DNA of 64,000 nucleotides from DASUPK01 sp963795665 (GCA_963795665.1 CAWCIP010000022.1:1-64000), one strand, 5' to 3'. Positions 46,568 through 57,945 are shown, counted from the stretch's first letter. Numbers and translations are program-made. Notes: generated from the sequence alone by a model not told the origin.

Positions 46568-48091
46568 ATGTTCGGCACAGCCCACAACCGGGGGGCCAAG
46601 AGCTCCGAGTCAGGCACGCACCCAGGCGGTGACCAGCACCGCAACGGCCACCACGCCAATGGGAATGGCGACGGCAACGGCCACGCTGTCAAGACCCTGC
46701 CGAAGCCGGCACGCCTGGCCGAGGAGCTGCCGGTCGTCTCCGCCGCCGGCAACGCCTTTCCGGTCGCCGAGAAGCTCCCCGAGGACCGCCGGCGCTTCTA
46801 CATTCCCCTCAAGCTCAAGCTGCTCTTCGTCGCCCTGTGCAGCTTGGGCTGGGTGGGCTTCTCGCTCTGGCTCGCGATCCCGTGGATCGAGGACCTCGGC
46901 CAGTCGATCACCGTCCCGGTCGCCGCGGCCCTGATCGCGGGCATCGCGATCATTCCGGGCTACCTGAACGCACATCTGATCAGCTCGCTGCTGTTCGACA
47001 AGGCGCCGAGGCTTCGCTTCGACATCGACTTCCCGGCCATCACCCTCATCATCGCCTGCTTCAACGAGGAGGACGTGATCGCGGAGACCCTCGACTACGC
47101 CGCGACTCAGGATTATCCGGGCGAGCTGCACATACTGGTGGCGGACGATGGCTCCACCGACAGGACCGTCCAGCTGGCCGAGCTCTGCGCGGATGTGGAC
47201 CCACGGATCTCGGTGAAGTCGTTCAAGCACGGAGGCAAGGCGAACACGCTGAACCAGGCCCTGATGGAGGTCGAGACACCGCTGATGGCCACGGTCGACG
47301 CCGACACGCTGCTCATGCCTGAGGCTCTCAAGCGTTGCGTCGCGCGGCTTCAGGTGTCGCCGCCGTCGACCGTTGCGGTCGCCGGCGCAGTCTTCGTCCG
47401 CAATTCCCGCACGAACCTACTCACGCAGGCGCAGGAGTGGGACTACTTCCTCGGCATCGCCTCGATCAAGCGCCAGCAGGGCCTCTTCCAGGGGACGCTG
47501 GTCGCGCAGGGCGCCTTCAGCGTCTACCGGACCATGCCCGTCAAGGAAGTCGGCGGCTGGCCTGACCGCATCGGCGAGGACATCGTCCTCACCTGGGCGA
47601 TGATGCACAAGGGCGCCGGCGTCAGCTACGAGAAGACCGCCGTGGCATTCACCGACGCGCCGGAGTCCCTCAAGGCCTTCGCCAAGCAGCGGCGCCGCTG
47701 GGCGCGCGGCATGATCGAGGGGCTCCGCGAGTACGGGCCGGCGCTGATCAAGGGCCGCCGCGCCTACGCCCACTCCGTGATCGTCGACTACGTCTTCCCC
47801 TACGTCGACTTCGTCTACTCGATCGCCTTCCCGGTCGGAATCTTCCTCGCGGTCTTCTTCGGCATCTACGCGATCGTGGGCCCGCTCACACTGCTCGTTC
47901 TCCCGCTCAACATGATCCTCTCGGGAATCATGTTCAAGCTCAGCCGTGACTCGTTCGAGGAGGTTGGGCTTCGCGTCCGCAGGAACTGGAAGGGCTTCTT
48001 CAGCTACCTGCTGCTCTACCAGCTGGTGATGAGTCCGGTCTCCGTCGCCGGCTACGTGCAGGAGCTCTTCAAGACCAAGCGCAAGTGGTAG
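46568..48091 (+). CDS. Membrane-embedded family 2 glycosyltransferase (poly-N-acetylglucosamine/hyaluronan synthase-like)
   Basis: 507 residues. A His/Asn/Gly-rich head (about 40 residues) is followed by two helices (KLLFVALCSLGWVGFSLWLA, VAAALIAGIAIIPGY). The GT-A domain has the nucleotide motifs VADDGSTDRT and VDADTLL, the acceptor motif GGWPDRIGEDIV and QRRRWARG. Three or more C-terminal helices then form a translocation channel. A processive synthase exporting a beta-linked polysaccharide is the family expectation; the actual polymer is unknown. No pgaB/icaB-like deacetylase is adjacent. Confidence 0.9.
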   Translation: MFGTAHNRGAKSSESGTHPGGDQHRNGHHANGNGDGNGHAVKTLPKPARLAEELPVVSAAGNAFPVAEKLPEDRRRFYIPLKLKLLFVALCSLGWVGFSLWLAIPWIEDLGQSITVPVAAALIAGIAIIPGYLNAHLISSLLFDKAPRLRFDIDFPAITLIIACFNEEDVIAETLDYAATQDYPGELHILVADDGSTDRTVQLAELCADVDPRISVKSFKHGGKANTLNQALMEVETPLMATVDADTLLMPEALKRCVARLQVSPPSTVAVAGAVFVRNSRTNLLTQAQEWDYFLGIASIKRQQGLFQGTLVAQGAFSVYRTMPVKEVGGWPDRIGEDIVLTWAMMHKGAGVSYEKTAVAFTDAPESLKAFAKQRRRWARGMIEGLREYGPALIKGRRAYAHSVIVDYVFPYVDFVYSIAFPVGIFLAVFFGIYAIVGPLTLLVLPLNMILSGIMFKLSRDSFEEVGLRVRRNWKGFFSYLLLYQLVMSPVSVAGYVQELFKTKRKW

Positions 48092-48155
48092 CCCGCCTCT
48101 AGCCGGCTGGATGGGCTCGCGAGCACGCCTCCTTCACGCGAACGGAGCGGGCAAC

Positions 48156-48169
48156 TAGAGTCGACGCCG
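48156..48169 (+). promoter_or_regulatory. Leaderless-type -10 element for the DUF2182 gene
   Basis: TAGAGT at 48156-48161 ends 8 bases before the ATG at 48170. Confidence 0.4.
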
Positions 48170-49090
48170 ATGGAGTCAGCGACACTCCGCCGCGTACCCC
48201 CTCTGCCGAGCGCGGTGCAGCTCGGCCTCATCTTCGGCCTGCTGGTCCTCGCCGCCATCGCCTGGGCGCTGACGGGAGACCGGATGGCCGGCATGGACGC
48301 CGGCCCGGGCACGGATCTCGGCGGTCTCGGCTTCTGGGTCACGGCTTGGGTGGTGATGATGGCCGCAATGATGTTCCCGTCGATTGCGCCGATGGTCGTC
48401 ATGTTCGCGCGCATCGAAGAGGGAAAGCGGCGAAAGGGCCAGCCGACCCAGGCCGGCGCCACCGCGATCTTCGTCGGCGGCTACCTGCTCACCTGGGCGG
48501 CCGCCGGCCTGATCGCCTACGCGATCTTCGAGATCGGGCGGTCCCTCGACCTCGGCTTCCTTGCCTGGGACCGGGGCGGTCCCTACGTGGCCGGCGGGGT
48601 CATCGTTGGGGCCGCGATCTACCAGCTCACCCCGCTCAAGGATGTCTGCCTGCGGCACTGCCGGAGCCCGTTGACGTTCGTGCTCATGCATTGGCGCTCG
48701 GGCCGGATCGGCGCGCTGCGAATGGGCATCGAGCACGGCGGCTGGTGCGTCGGCTGTTGCTGGGGCCTGATGGCGGCGCTCTTCGCCCTCGGCGTGATGA
48801 GCATCGGCTGGATGGTCCTGATTGCCGCCCTGATCGCGCTCGAGAAGCTGCTGCCCTGGAAGGCGATCGCGAATTGCTCGGTCGCCGTCCTATTGCTCGT
48901 GCTCGGGCTCGCGGTGGCCTTCGTCCCCGACAGGGTGCCGGGACTCACCCTGCCGGACTCACCCGCGGCGGCTCAGGCGATGGATTCGATGGGCATGCAC
49001 GACTCCTCAGGCGGCGGATCGATGAGCGATCACAAGATGCCGTCCCAGGGCGGGATGAACGGGGAGGAGAAGGGGCTGCCCGCGCCCTAG
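48170..49090 (+). CDS. DUF2182 metal-binding-like membrane protein
   Basis: 306 residues with about seven helices. Family motifs are WVVMMAAMMFPSIAPMVVMF, YQLTPLKDVCLRHCRSPLTF, GIEHGGWCVGCCWGLMAALF with paired Cys/His, and ALEKLLPWK. The C-terminus is Met/His-rich (MDSMGMHDSSGGGSMSDHKM), which could bind copper or another soft metal outside the membrane. DUF2182 genes usually neighbour DUF1326 genes, as here. Transport or maturation of a metal site is a reasonable but unproven role. Confidence 0.88.
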   Translation: MESATLRRVPPLPSAVQLGLIFGLLVLAAIAWALTGDRMAGMDAGPGTDLGGLGFWVTAWVVMMAAMMFPSIAPMVVMFARIEEGKRRKGQPTQAGATAIFVGGYLLTWAAAGLIAYAIFEIGRSLDLGFLAWDRGGPYVAGGVIVGAAIYQLTPLKDVCLRHCRSPLTFVLMHWRSGRIGALRMGIEHGGWCVGCCWGLMAALFALGVMSIGWMVLIAALIALEKLLPWKAIANCSVAVLLLVLGLAVAFVPDRVPGLTLPDSPAAAQAMDSMGMHDSSGGGSMSDHKMPSQGGMNGEEKGLPAP

Positions 49091-49092
49091 CG

Positions 49093-49695
49093 TCAGGCGG
49101 CCCAGGCGAACTCGGACGCCGAGATCCCGGTCTTCCCCTCGTACTCGATGCCGAAGGCGCTGATCTTGGAGCGCTTCGCTTCAGCGGCGTTGAACTCCGA
49201 CGAGGCCGGATGGGACACGCCGACCAGCCGCACCGGCTCTCCTGTCTCGACGCCGAAGGGAACGATGTCCTCGATCTCGAAATCGATCGCGTCACCGATC
49301 TTGACGCTGTGGCTCAGCCCATCCTCGACCACCTCGAATGAGGCCCGCTCGGCGCCGAGGACCTCGCCGACGAGGGGAGCGATCCCCTCCATCGGACCGC
49401 CTTTCTGACCCCCGAAGACCGCGGTGAGCTTCTCCATCTGCTCGTCGCTCGCCTGATCGTCGATGAACATGCCAAGGCGCCAGTTGCCGTCGGTCATTAC
49501 CTTCGGGGTGTCGATGATCGCCGCGACGCTGAGGTCGCTGACGTCCGTGCCCTCGATCTCACCCTCATTGATGTTGAAGACGAGGGTGGCGCGACAGTAG
49601 TCGTAGGTCGCACCGTGGTCGAAGGACATGTTGCACGGGCACATGAGCTCACATGAGCAGGTTTCGAAGTAGCTCCCCTTCAGACTCCAGGACAC
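49093..49695 (-). CDS. DUF1326 domain protein
   Basis: 200 residues. The N-terminal signature is GSYFETCSCELMCPCN, with three cysteines, followed by ATLVFNINEGEIEGTDVSDL and a C-terminal domain ending GKTGISASEFAWAA. Soluble, with no signal peptide. The GTG start at 49695 lies after an AAGGAGA ribosome-binding site; longer frames lack one. It is convergent with DUF2182, with only two bases between the genes. The two families co-occur widely, suggesting a joint metal-related function. Confidence 0.88.
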   Translation of the reverse strand: MSWSLKGSYFETCSCELMCPCNMSFDHGATYDYCRATLVFNINEGEIEGTDVSDLSVAAIIDTPKVMTDGNWRLGMFIDDQASDEQMEKLTAVFGGQKGGPMEGIAPLVGEVLGAERASFEVVEDGLSHSVKIGDAIDFEIEDIVPFGVETGEPVRLVGVSHPASSEFNAAEAKRSKISAFGIEYEGKTGISASEFAWAA

Positions 49696-49771
49696 GCCGG
49701 TCTCCTTCCGCGCGGTTGCGGGCCCGATTCTGCCTTGCCGACGCAATCGCGTCAACCGCTCCGCTTCAAGC

Positions 49772-49784
49772 TAGGGTTGGCGCC
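49772..49784 (+). promoter_or_regulatory. Leaderless-type -10 element for the 32-residue gene
   Basis: TAGGGT at 49772-49777 ends 7 bases before the ATG at 49785. Confidence 0.45.
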
Positions 49785-49883
49785 ATGAGCGCCGAGGGCA
49801 AGATCAGCGCCGATCAGGCTCGCAGCGCCGACTACTACGCGCGCCTCCAGAAGATGGAGGCGGAGGTGGAGTCCGGGAGCTAG
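49785..49883 (+). CDS. Very small protein (32 residues)
   Basis: MSAEGKISADQARSADYYAR followed by LQKMEAEVESGS: a hydrophilic amphipathic helix with no cysteine or membrane segment. It is supported by a TAGGGT element at the leaderless spacing and by sitting alone between two opposite-strand genes. No homolog is recognised, so it may be spurious. Confidence 0.4.
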   Translation: MSAEGKISADQARSADYYARLQKMEAEVESGS

Positions 49884-49896
49884 GCGCGGCGCCGGC

Positions 49897-51751
49897 TCAG
49901 CCGGAGCCGTTGCCGGCTGCCGCCGCGGCGCGCGAGCGCTGGCGCGCCGCCTTCACCCGCGTGACTTGATCCAGCGCGACCTTCCGGGGCCGGATCGACT
50001 CCGGCGTGATCTCGACGCACTCGTCCTCGCGGATGAACTCGACCGCCTCCTCGAGCGAGAGGCGCTTCGCCGGCACCAGCTTGATCAGCTGGTCGGCTGA
50101 CGCCGCACGCACGTTGGTCTGCTGCTTCTCCTTGGTCGCGTTCACGTCGATGTCCTCGCCGCGGGAGTTCTCGCCGACGATCATGCCCTCGTAGACGTCC
50201 TCGCCCGGGCCGACGAAGAGGGAGCCGCGCTCCTGCAGGGAGAAGAGAGCGAAGGCGGCGGTCTTCCCCTGGCGGTCGGCGACCAGCGAGCCGGTCGGCC
50301 GCATCCGCAGGTCGCCCGCCCAGGGCTCCCAGCGGTCGAAGACGTGGTGCATCAGGCCGGTGCCGCGGGTCTCGGTCAGGAACTCGGTCCGGAAGCCGAT
50401 CAGCCCGCGCGCCGGCACCAGGAATTCCAGACGGACCCAGCCGGTCGAGTGGTTGATCATCTGCTCCATCCGCCCCTTGCGCACCGCGAGCGCCTGGGTG
50501 ACGACGCCGACGAAGTCCTCGGGCACGTCGATCGAGAGGAGCTCGACCGGCTCGCAGAGCTTGCCGTCGACCTCGCGGGTCAGCACCTGCGGCTGGCCGG
50601 CGGTGAGCTCGAACCCCTCGCGCCGCATCAGCTCCAGTAGGACCACGAGCTGCAGTTCGCCGCGGCCTTCGACCTCCCAGACCTCGGGCCGCTCGGTGTC
50701 GCGGACCCGGATCGAGACGTTCCCGATCAGCTCCTGGTCGAGACGGTCGCGGATCTGCCGCGCCGTCAGGCGCGAGCCCTCCTTGCCCGCCAGCGGCGAG
50801 GTGTTGATCCCGACCGTGATCGAGAGCGAGGGCTCGTCCACCGTGATCACCGGCAGCGGCCGCGGGTCCTCGGGATCGGCGAGCGTCTCCCCGATCGTCA
50901 CGTCGGGCAGGCCGGCGACGGCGATGATCTCGCCCGGCCCGGCCTCGGTCGGCCTCCACCCGGTCGAGCGCCTCGGTCACGTAGAGGTTGCTGACCGTCG
51001 CGTTGGTGATCTCGCCGTTCGCCCGGCACCAGGCGATCCGCTGCCCGTCGCGAATCGTCCCGTTCCGCACCCGGCAGAGCGCGAGCCGCCCCACATAAGG
51101 GGACGCGTCCAGGTTGGTGACGTGCGCCTGCAGCGGCGCGCCCTCCTCGTACTCCGGCGCCGGGATCCGCTCCAGCACCAGGTCGAGGAGGGGGGAGAGG
51201 TCGGTGCCTTCCGTGCCCTCCTCCAGCGAGGCCCAGCCGGCCCTGGCGTTCGTGTAGACGATCGGAAAGTCGATCTGCGACTCGTCGGCATCGAGGTCGA
51301 GGAAGAGCTCATAGACCTCATCGACCACCTCGCCGATCCGAGCATCGGGCCGATCGACCTTGTTCACCACCAGGATCACCGGCAGATGGGCCTCGAGCGC
51401 CTTGCGGAGCACGAAGCGCGTCTGGGGGAGGGGCCCCTCGGAGGCGTCGACGAGGAGCAGCACCCCATCGACCATCGTCAGCCCGCGCTCGACCTCCCCA
51501 CCGAAGTCCGCATGCCCGGGCGTGTCGATGATGTTGAGCTTGGTCTCCCCGTAGCGAACGGACGTGTTCTTGGCGAGGATCGTGATCCCCTTCTCCCGCT
51601 CGAGATCGGTGGAGTCCATGACCCGCTCGGCGACGTCCTGCCCGGACCGAAACGCCCCGGACTGCCAGAGCATGGCGTCGACGAGCGTCGTCTTGCCGTG
51701 GTCGACGTGGGCGATGATCGCGACGTTGCGGAGGTCGGAGCGGCGGGGCAT
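49897..51751 (-). CDS. typA: Ribosome-associated GTPase TypA/BipA (one frameshift)
   Basis: A translational GTPase of about 617 residues when repaired. ATG 51751 gives MPRRSDLRNVAIIAHVDHGKTT with G1, then G3 DTPGHADFGGEVERG and G4 NKVDRPDAR, domain II (YVGRLALCRVRNGTIRDGQR) and the BipA-specific C-terminal half (RGLIGFRTEFLTETRGTGLM, LQERGSLFVGPGEDVYEG, RLSLEEAVEFIREDECVEIT). The frame breaks near 50948: removing one base gives DEAGPGEIIAVAGLPDVTIG, the expected BipA sequence. An apparent 734-residue frame extending upstream runs over recQ and is non-coding there. Confidence 0.93.
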
Positions 51752-51786
51752 GGGGCGCGGGATGGTAGGGAGGCGCGTGCGGGCAT

Positions 51787-53644
<1,858 letters not shown>

Positions 53645-53760
53645 CCGCTCACCATGGCGGAGGGCGCGGTCGGATCGTGCCGGCCGGGCCAGGTTCCGTA
53701 GTTATCCCCGCGTTCTGCAACCGCACAAGTACCGATGTGCGCGCTTGTTCGGCGGTCGCA

Positions 53761-53775
53761 TAGGTTGACCGCATC
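53761..53775 (+). promoter_or_regulatory. Leaderless-type -10 element for the secreted PxKF gene
   Basis: TAGGTT at 53761-53766 ends 9 bases before the GTG at 53776. Confidence 0.3.
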
Positions 53776-55250
53776 GTGGAATCCGGGCACTCGAGGGGGG
53801 CGCTCAGGGGGATCGCGGCTGGTCTGCGCCGCGGGCGACTCGTCCTCGCCCTGGGAGCATTGGCGCTGATCGGCTCGGCCACCATGGCGGCGCCGTCCGC
53901 CTTCGCGAACACCCCGCCCACCTGTGCCGACCTGGGTCCCTACTCCGGCTCGGCCGGTGAGGCCATACCGCTCGCGGCCGACTGCTCCGATGCGGACGGG
54001 CCCAGCGCGCTCACCTACTCGCTCGTCAACTACCCGTCGGCGGGCAGCCTGGTGGGCGACCCCAACACCGGAGCCTCCACCTACACGTCCTACCTCGGCT
54101 TCAGCGGCACGGACACCTTCACCTACCGGGCGTTCGACGGCGTCGATTACTCAAACACCGCGACCGTCACGGTGAACATCACCGGGCCTTCGACCACCAA
54201 CCAGCTGCCGTCATGCCCCGACTCGACCGCGTTCGTCCAGAGCGGTGGCTCCGTCGACCTTTCCGGCAACTGCACAGACCTCGAGAACGACCCGATCTCC
54301 TACGGCTGCTGCAACCCGAACGTCACCGGCGGCACCCTGCAGTTCCTGTCTGCCACCAGCGTCCGCTACACGCCGAATCCCGGCACGACCGACGACAGCT
54401 TCGGCTACTCGGCCACCGACAACGTCCACCCGTTCAGCAGCGTCTCCACCACCGTCCACATCAAGGTCACGAGCCCCGGCGCCGGCACGTTCGATTCGGC
54501 CCCCGACGCGACGCCAACCGACCCCTACGTCGCCTCCCTGACCACGACCCAGCCCGGGCCGGTGACCATCGACACGCGAGCGGTGACCGCGACGCCCCCC
54601 ACCGGGTTCTTCCTGCTCAACCAGGAGTTCGACATCACCGCCCCGCCCGCGCTCGAGCGAATGGGCCCCGATACACCCGCTGCAGCTGGTCTTCACCATC
54701 GACGCCTCCAGCGCGCCCGCCGGCCCGGTCACCGTCTTCCGGGACGGAGATCCCGATCGCCGATTGCGCCGACCAGAGCGGCGTCGCGAATCCTGACCCG
54801 TGCATCGAGGGAGCGGTCACCGACGCGAACGGAGACCTCCAGATCACCGCGCTCAGCACGCACGCCAGCATCTGGAGGTTCGGCGTCCCGAGCGTGGTCC
54901 CCTACGACTTCGGCGGCTTCTTCGCACCGGTCGACAACCCGCCCGTGCTGAACGCCGTCAAGGCCGGGCAGGCCGTGCCCGTCAAGTTCACCCTGCACGG
55001 GGATCAGGGCCTGGACGTGCTGGCGAGCGGATATCCCAAGTCCCAGACGATCGCCTGCGGCTCCGATCAGCAGGTCGATGGGATCGAGTCCACGGTCACG
55101 GCGCCGTCGAGCGGACTCTCCTACGACCCGGCGAGCGACCAGTACACCTACGTCTGGAAGACGGACAAGAGCTGGGCGAGCTCCTGCCGCCAGCTGGTCG
55201 TGAAGCTGGACGACGGCACCACCCACCGGGCCGACTTCAGCTTCAAGTAG
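53776..55250 (+). CDS. Secreted Ig/cadherin-like repeat protein with C-terminal PxKF domain (two frameshifts)
   Basis: About 490 residues when repaired. There is a signal peptide with a long basic end (LVLALGALALIGSATMAAPS, cleavage near AFANTPP). Two cadherin/VCBS-like beta domains follow (DADGPSALTYSLVNYPSAGS, FSGTDTFTYRAFDGVDYSNT and TTDDSFGYSATDNVHPF). The C-terminal PxKF-type domain has FGGFFAPVDNPPVLNAVKAG, then QAVPVKFTLHGDQGLDVL and the IAC...SCRQL cysteine pair. Extra bases near 54652 and 54740 shift the frame; removing them restores SSEWAPIHPLQLVFTID and TEIPIADCADQSG. A surface or secreted structural protein is likely; no enzymatic domain is seen. Confidence 0.82.
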
Positions 55251-55296
55251 GACGCGGAAGCGTGGGCCGGATCAGCTCCGGCCCACGCCTCACCGC

Positions 55297-55683
55297 TTAG
55301 GCGAGTGCCTTGACCGCCGTGGCGGTGTCGCCGTAGAACTCCGCGTGCTCGATCTTGCCGTCGTCGACCTCGTAGAGCCAGATCGAGTCGCCGGTGAGCT
55401 CGTTGCCGCTCTTCGTCTTGCCTACGCCCTTGACCGTGACGAGCACGTGGCCGCCGTCGGCCTCGAGGAACTCCTGTGGCTCCGGATGGACCTCCTCGAA
55501 GTTGGAGACGAACTTGCCGATCATCTCCTTGAAGCCCTCCGGGCCCGTGTAGGTGCCACCCCAGGGAAGGCTCTCGGGGATGACGATCTCGGCTGAGTCG
55601 CTCGTCGTCGCCGTGGCGGCGTCCATGTCGCCCTTTGCGAAGGCGTCCCAACCATTCTTGACTGTGTCTGCATTTGCGCCCAT
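55297..55683 (-). CDS. SnoaL/NTF2-like fold protein
   Basis: 128 residues with the nuclear-transport-factor-2 cone layout: TVKNGWDAFAKGDMDAATAT, GPEGFKEMIGKFVSNFEEVH, then VLVTVKGVGKTKSGNELTGD and IWLYEVDDGKIEHAEFYGDT. Family members range from polyketide cyclases to stress proteins of unknown role, so no reaction is assigned. The ATG has a good AAGGAGA ribosome-binding site seven bases upstream. The 227-base region after the start (55684-55910) shows no gene; a TATATC hexamer 14 bases before the ATG could be its -10. Confidence 0.87.
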   Translation of the reverse strand: MGANADTVKNGWDAFAKGDMDAATATTSDSAEIVIPESLPWGGTYTGPEGFKEMIGKFVSNFEEVHPEPQEFLEADGGHVLVTVKGVGKTKSGNELTGDSIWLYEVDDGKIEHAEFYGDTATAVKALA

Positions 55684-55910
55684 CGTTGTCTCCTTGCGGA
55701 TATAGGCGCATCCACCGTGCCGGTGAGGTAACGCCCTTAGAGAGTGAACACCGGCCCCGCAGTCAAATCAGTAGTCCCCATCTCGCGCCTCGTGGCGCAG
55801 AATGCGCCGTCGGTGGCAATCCGGTGGGGGTTGAGCTTTCGGCCGCAGGGCCAGCCTCTATCGACAGTACTCCTATTAGGCGCCGCGAACGAGAATCGCC
55901 GGGAAAGGCA

Positions 55911-56345
55911 TCAACCGCGCGCGGCCTTGACGCGCTCCACGATGGTCTGCGCGCGTCGGGAGATCCCGGCTGGGGTGTAGCGAAAGGTCCGCCGGTGGCC
56001 GCGGTGGTACGGGAAGTGCGAGGTCTCGCGCGGGCCGAGCGTCAGGTCGATGACCCGGCCGGACGGGTCGAGCAGCCACCAGTGGCTCTTGCCGCGGTAG
56101 CGCAGCTGCATCGGCTTGCAGGCCTGCGCCGTAGCCGCCGGCGAGGTGGAAGTACGCCTCGGCCGCGACGTAGGCGAAGCCGTCGAAGCGGCCGAAGCCG
56201 CTCCGGTACCCGTCCTGGGCGAGCTCGTCGGTGAGCACGGCCTGGACCTCTCTCTTGAGCTTGTCCGCGGGCGCCAGGCTGACCGGTTCGACGACCTGGC
56301 GCCCGCGGAGGGCTTGCGCTTCGCACTGGAGGGACTCACTGCCGC
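55911..56345 (-). CDS. YunG-like hypothetical protein, frameshifted
   Basis: About 140 residues when repaired. It reads LRGRQVVEPVSLAPADKLKR, VLTDELAQDGYRSGFGRFDG, FAYVAAEAYFHLAGGY, then after removal of one base near 56130 QACKPMQLRYRGKSHWWLLD and PSGRVIDLTLGPR, ending RAQTIVERVKAARG. The pattern (Y-V-A-x-E then S-H-W-W-L then D-L-T) resembles phage and Bacillus YunG-type proteins, whose motif is GHCYVASE. Here the cysteine position is alanine (GFAYVAAE). The 5' end is unclear because a second frame break near 56325 probably separates it from its GTG. Confidence 0.45.
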   Translation of the reverse strand, partial: AAVSPSSAKRKPSAGARSSNRSAWRPRTSSRERSRPCSPTSSPRTGTGAASAASTASPTSRPRRTSTSPAATAQACKPMQLRYRGKSHWWLLDPSGRVIDLTLGPRETSHFPYHRGHRRTFRYTPAGISRRAQTIVERVKAARG

Positions 56346-56380
56346 CCTAAGGCAGCGGCGCGGGAACTTCTCCCCTCAGA

Positions 56381-56614
56381 TCAGCGGGCCTGGGCGGAGA
56401 GCGGGTGCCCGTTCATCGGGCCCGTGTGCTGCTCGACCATCACCCGGAACGCGTCCGTCGCCTGGGGGCCCCAGAGGGCCGAGTAGCAGTGCTCGCAGAG
56501 GAGCTCGCCGGCGGGGGTCTGACGGGCGCTGGTGAAGACCTCGGTCAGGCATTGGGCGCAGTGCTGCCGCATAGCCTCGATATCGGCCGCGAGCAGGGAT
56601 TTCGTTAGCGCCAC
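56381..56614 (-). CDS. Small zinc-ribbon protein
   Basis: 77 residues with a CxxC pair at each side of a short linker (HCAQCLTEVFTSARQTPAGE, then LLCEHCYSALWG), followed by a helix. The cysteine layout is like other bacterial zinc ribbons used for nucleic-acid or protein contacts. GTG start; no family recognised. Confidence 0.6.
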   Translation of the reverse strand: MALTKSLLAADIEAMRQHCAQCLTEVFTSARQTPAGELLCEHCYSALWGPQATDAFRVMVEQHTGPMNGHPLSAQAR

Positions 56615-56638
56615 CGGCCTACTTGGACGATTCAGCCC

Positions 56639-56842
56639 CTAAGCCAGGCCAGCCCTCCCTTCCCGTGCCAGCCGCCGCAGACCCCGGCGCACATGCTGCT
56701 CCCGATCGGAGCCCTGCAGGTGGGTGGTCCTGACGATCACCGCCCGGCGCCCGGGATAGAGCGACTCGCTGACGTTTCGCAGAAGGACATCGCTGTCGTC
56801 GCGGTCCGCGTCATCGCTTCCGCCTTCCTCTTCCTCTCGCAT
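56639..56842 (-). CDS. Small hypothetical protein (67 residues)
   Basis: Acidic N-terminus (MREEEEGGSDDADRDDSDVL) followed by a basic C-terminus (REQHVRRGLRRLAREGRAGL). Its main support is a textbook AAGGAGG ribosome-binding site eight bases before the ATG. No family recognised. Confidence 0.55.
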   Translation of the reverse strand: MREEEEGGSDDADRDDSDVLLRNVSESLYPGRRAVIVRTTHLQGSDREQHVRRGLRRLAREGRAGLA

Positions 56843-56939
56843 CCCAGATCCCTCCTTGGATCGCTTGCCGGCCTATGAGGGGCATGCCCGGATCGCAGCC
56901 GTTTACGCCTGGGCCGGATTGCCGATCAGTCCGCTTGGG

Positions 56940-56952
56940 TAGGGTGGCCCTC
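56940..56952 (+). promoter_or_regulatory. Leaderless-type -10 element for the aldo/keto reductase gene
   Basis: TAGGGT at 56940-56945 ends 7 bases before the ATG at 56953. Confidence 0.5.
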
Positions 56953-57945
56953 ATGAACTTCCGGCAGCTAGGCGACTCCGACATCGAGGTCTCGGAGATC
57001 TCGCTCGGCTCCTGGCTCACCTACGGGGGCGGGCTGGAGCAGGAGCACACCGAGGCCTGCACCAAGGCGGCCTTCGAGGCCGGGATCAACTTCTTCGACA
57101 CCGCCAACGTCTACGGCGGCGGCGCGGCCGAGACGGCGTGGGGGGAGGTCCTCAAGGACTTCGACCGCTCCACCTACGTCCTCGCCACCAAGGTCTTCTT
57201 CCCGATGTCGGAGACCGACCGCGGCCTCTCCCGCGAGCAGATCCTCAAGCAGATCGACGCCTCGCTCGAGCGCCTGCAGACCGACTACGTCGACCTCTAC
57301 CAGTGCCACCGCCCCGATCCCGAGACGCCGATCGAGGAGACGATGGAGGCGCTCACCGAGGTCGTCGAGGCCGGCAAGGCGCGCGAGATCGGCTTCAGCG
57401 AGTGGACCATCGAGCAGATCCAGGCCGGGCTCGACGTCCCCGGCGCGCGCAAGTTCGTCTCCTCCCAGCCGCAGTACAACATGATCTGGCGCGCCCCCGA
57501 GGCCGAGCTGATCCCCTTCTGCGAGGAGCACGGGATCTCGCAGATCGTCTGGTCGCCGATCGCCCAGGGAGTGCTGACCGGCAAGTACGTGCCCGGCGAG
57601 CCGCCGCCCGAGGACTCCCGCGCCGCCGCGGACTCGATGAACTGGGCGATGGACCGCTACCGCTCGGACGAGCTGCTCGAGGCGGTGCAGAAGCTGTTGC
57701 CTGTCGCCGAGCAGGCGGGGCTCGAGATGGCGCACATGGCGCTCGCCTGGTGCCTGCGCCAGAAGAACCTCGCCTCGGTGATCATCGGCGCCTCGCGCCC
57801 CGAGCAGGTCTTCTCGAACGTGAAGGCCTCGGGCGTCGAGCTCTCACAGGACACCCTCGACGCGATCGACGAGGCGCTCGACGGCGTCACGGTCACCGGG
57901 CCGCGGCTGGCGAACTTCGTCGCCGAGGGCGTCACCCACCGCTGA
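56953..57945 (+). CDS. Aldo/keto reductase (potassium-channel beta-subunit-like group)
   Basis: 330 residues, an NADPH-dependent TIM-barrel oxidoreductase. The catalytic tetrad is visible: Asp and Tyr in INFFDTANVYGGGAAE, Lys in VLATKVFF, His in DLYQCHRPDP. Next come the nicotinamide contact SQPQYNMIWR and the phosphate/adenine-binding VIIGASRPEQVFSN. The physiological carbonyl substrate is unknown. The ATG at 56953 fits the leaderless spacing and the family start (NFRQLGDSDIEVSEISLGSW); a longer in-frame start at 56875 is rejected. Confidence 0.93.
   Translation: MNFRQLGDSDIEVSEISLGSWLTYGGGLEQEHTEACTKAAFEAGINFFDTANVYGGGAAETAWGEVLKDFDRSTYVLATKVFFPMSETDRGLSREQILKQIDASLERLQTDYVDLYQCHRPDPETPIEETMEALTEVVEAGKAREIGFSEWTIEQIQAGLDVPGARKFVSSQPQYNMIWRAPEAELIPFCEEHGISQIVWSPIAQGVLTGKYVPGEPPPEDSRAAADSMNWAMDRYRSDELLEAVQKLLPVAEQAGLEMAHMALAWCLRQKNLASVIIGASRPEQVFSNVKASGVELSQDTLDAIDEALDGVTVTGPRLANFVAEGVTHR

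Noticed and set aside
55684..55910. Additional gene or tRNA in this gap
   Set aside because: Short frames on both strands lack ribosome-binding sites and motifs, and no cloverleaf could be folded.
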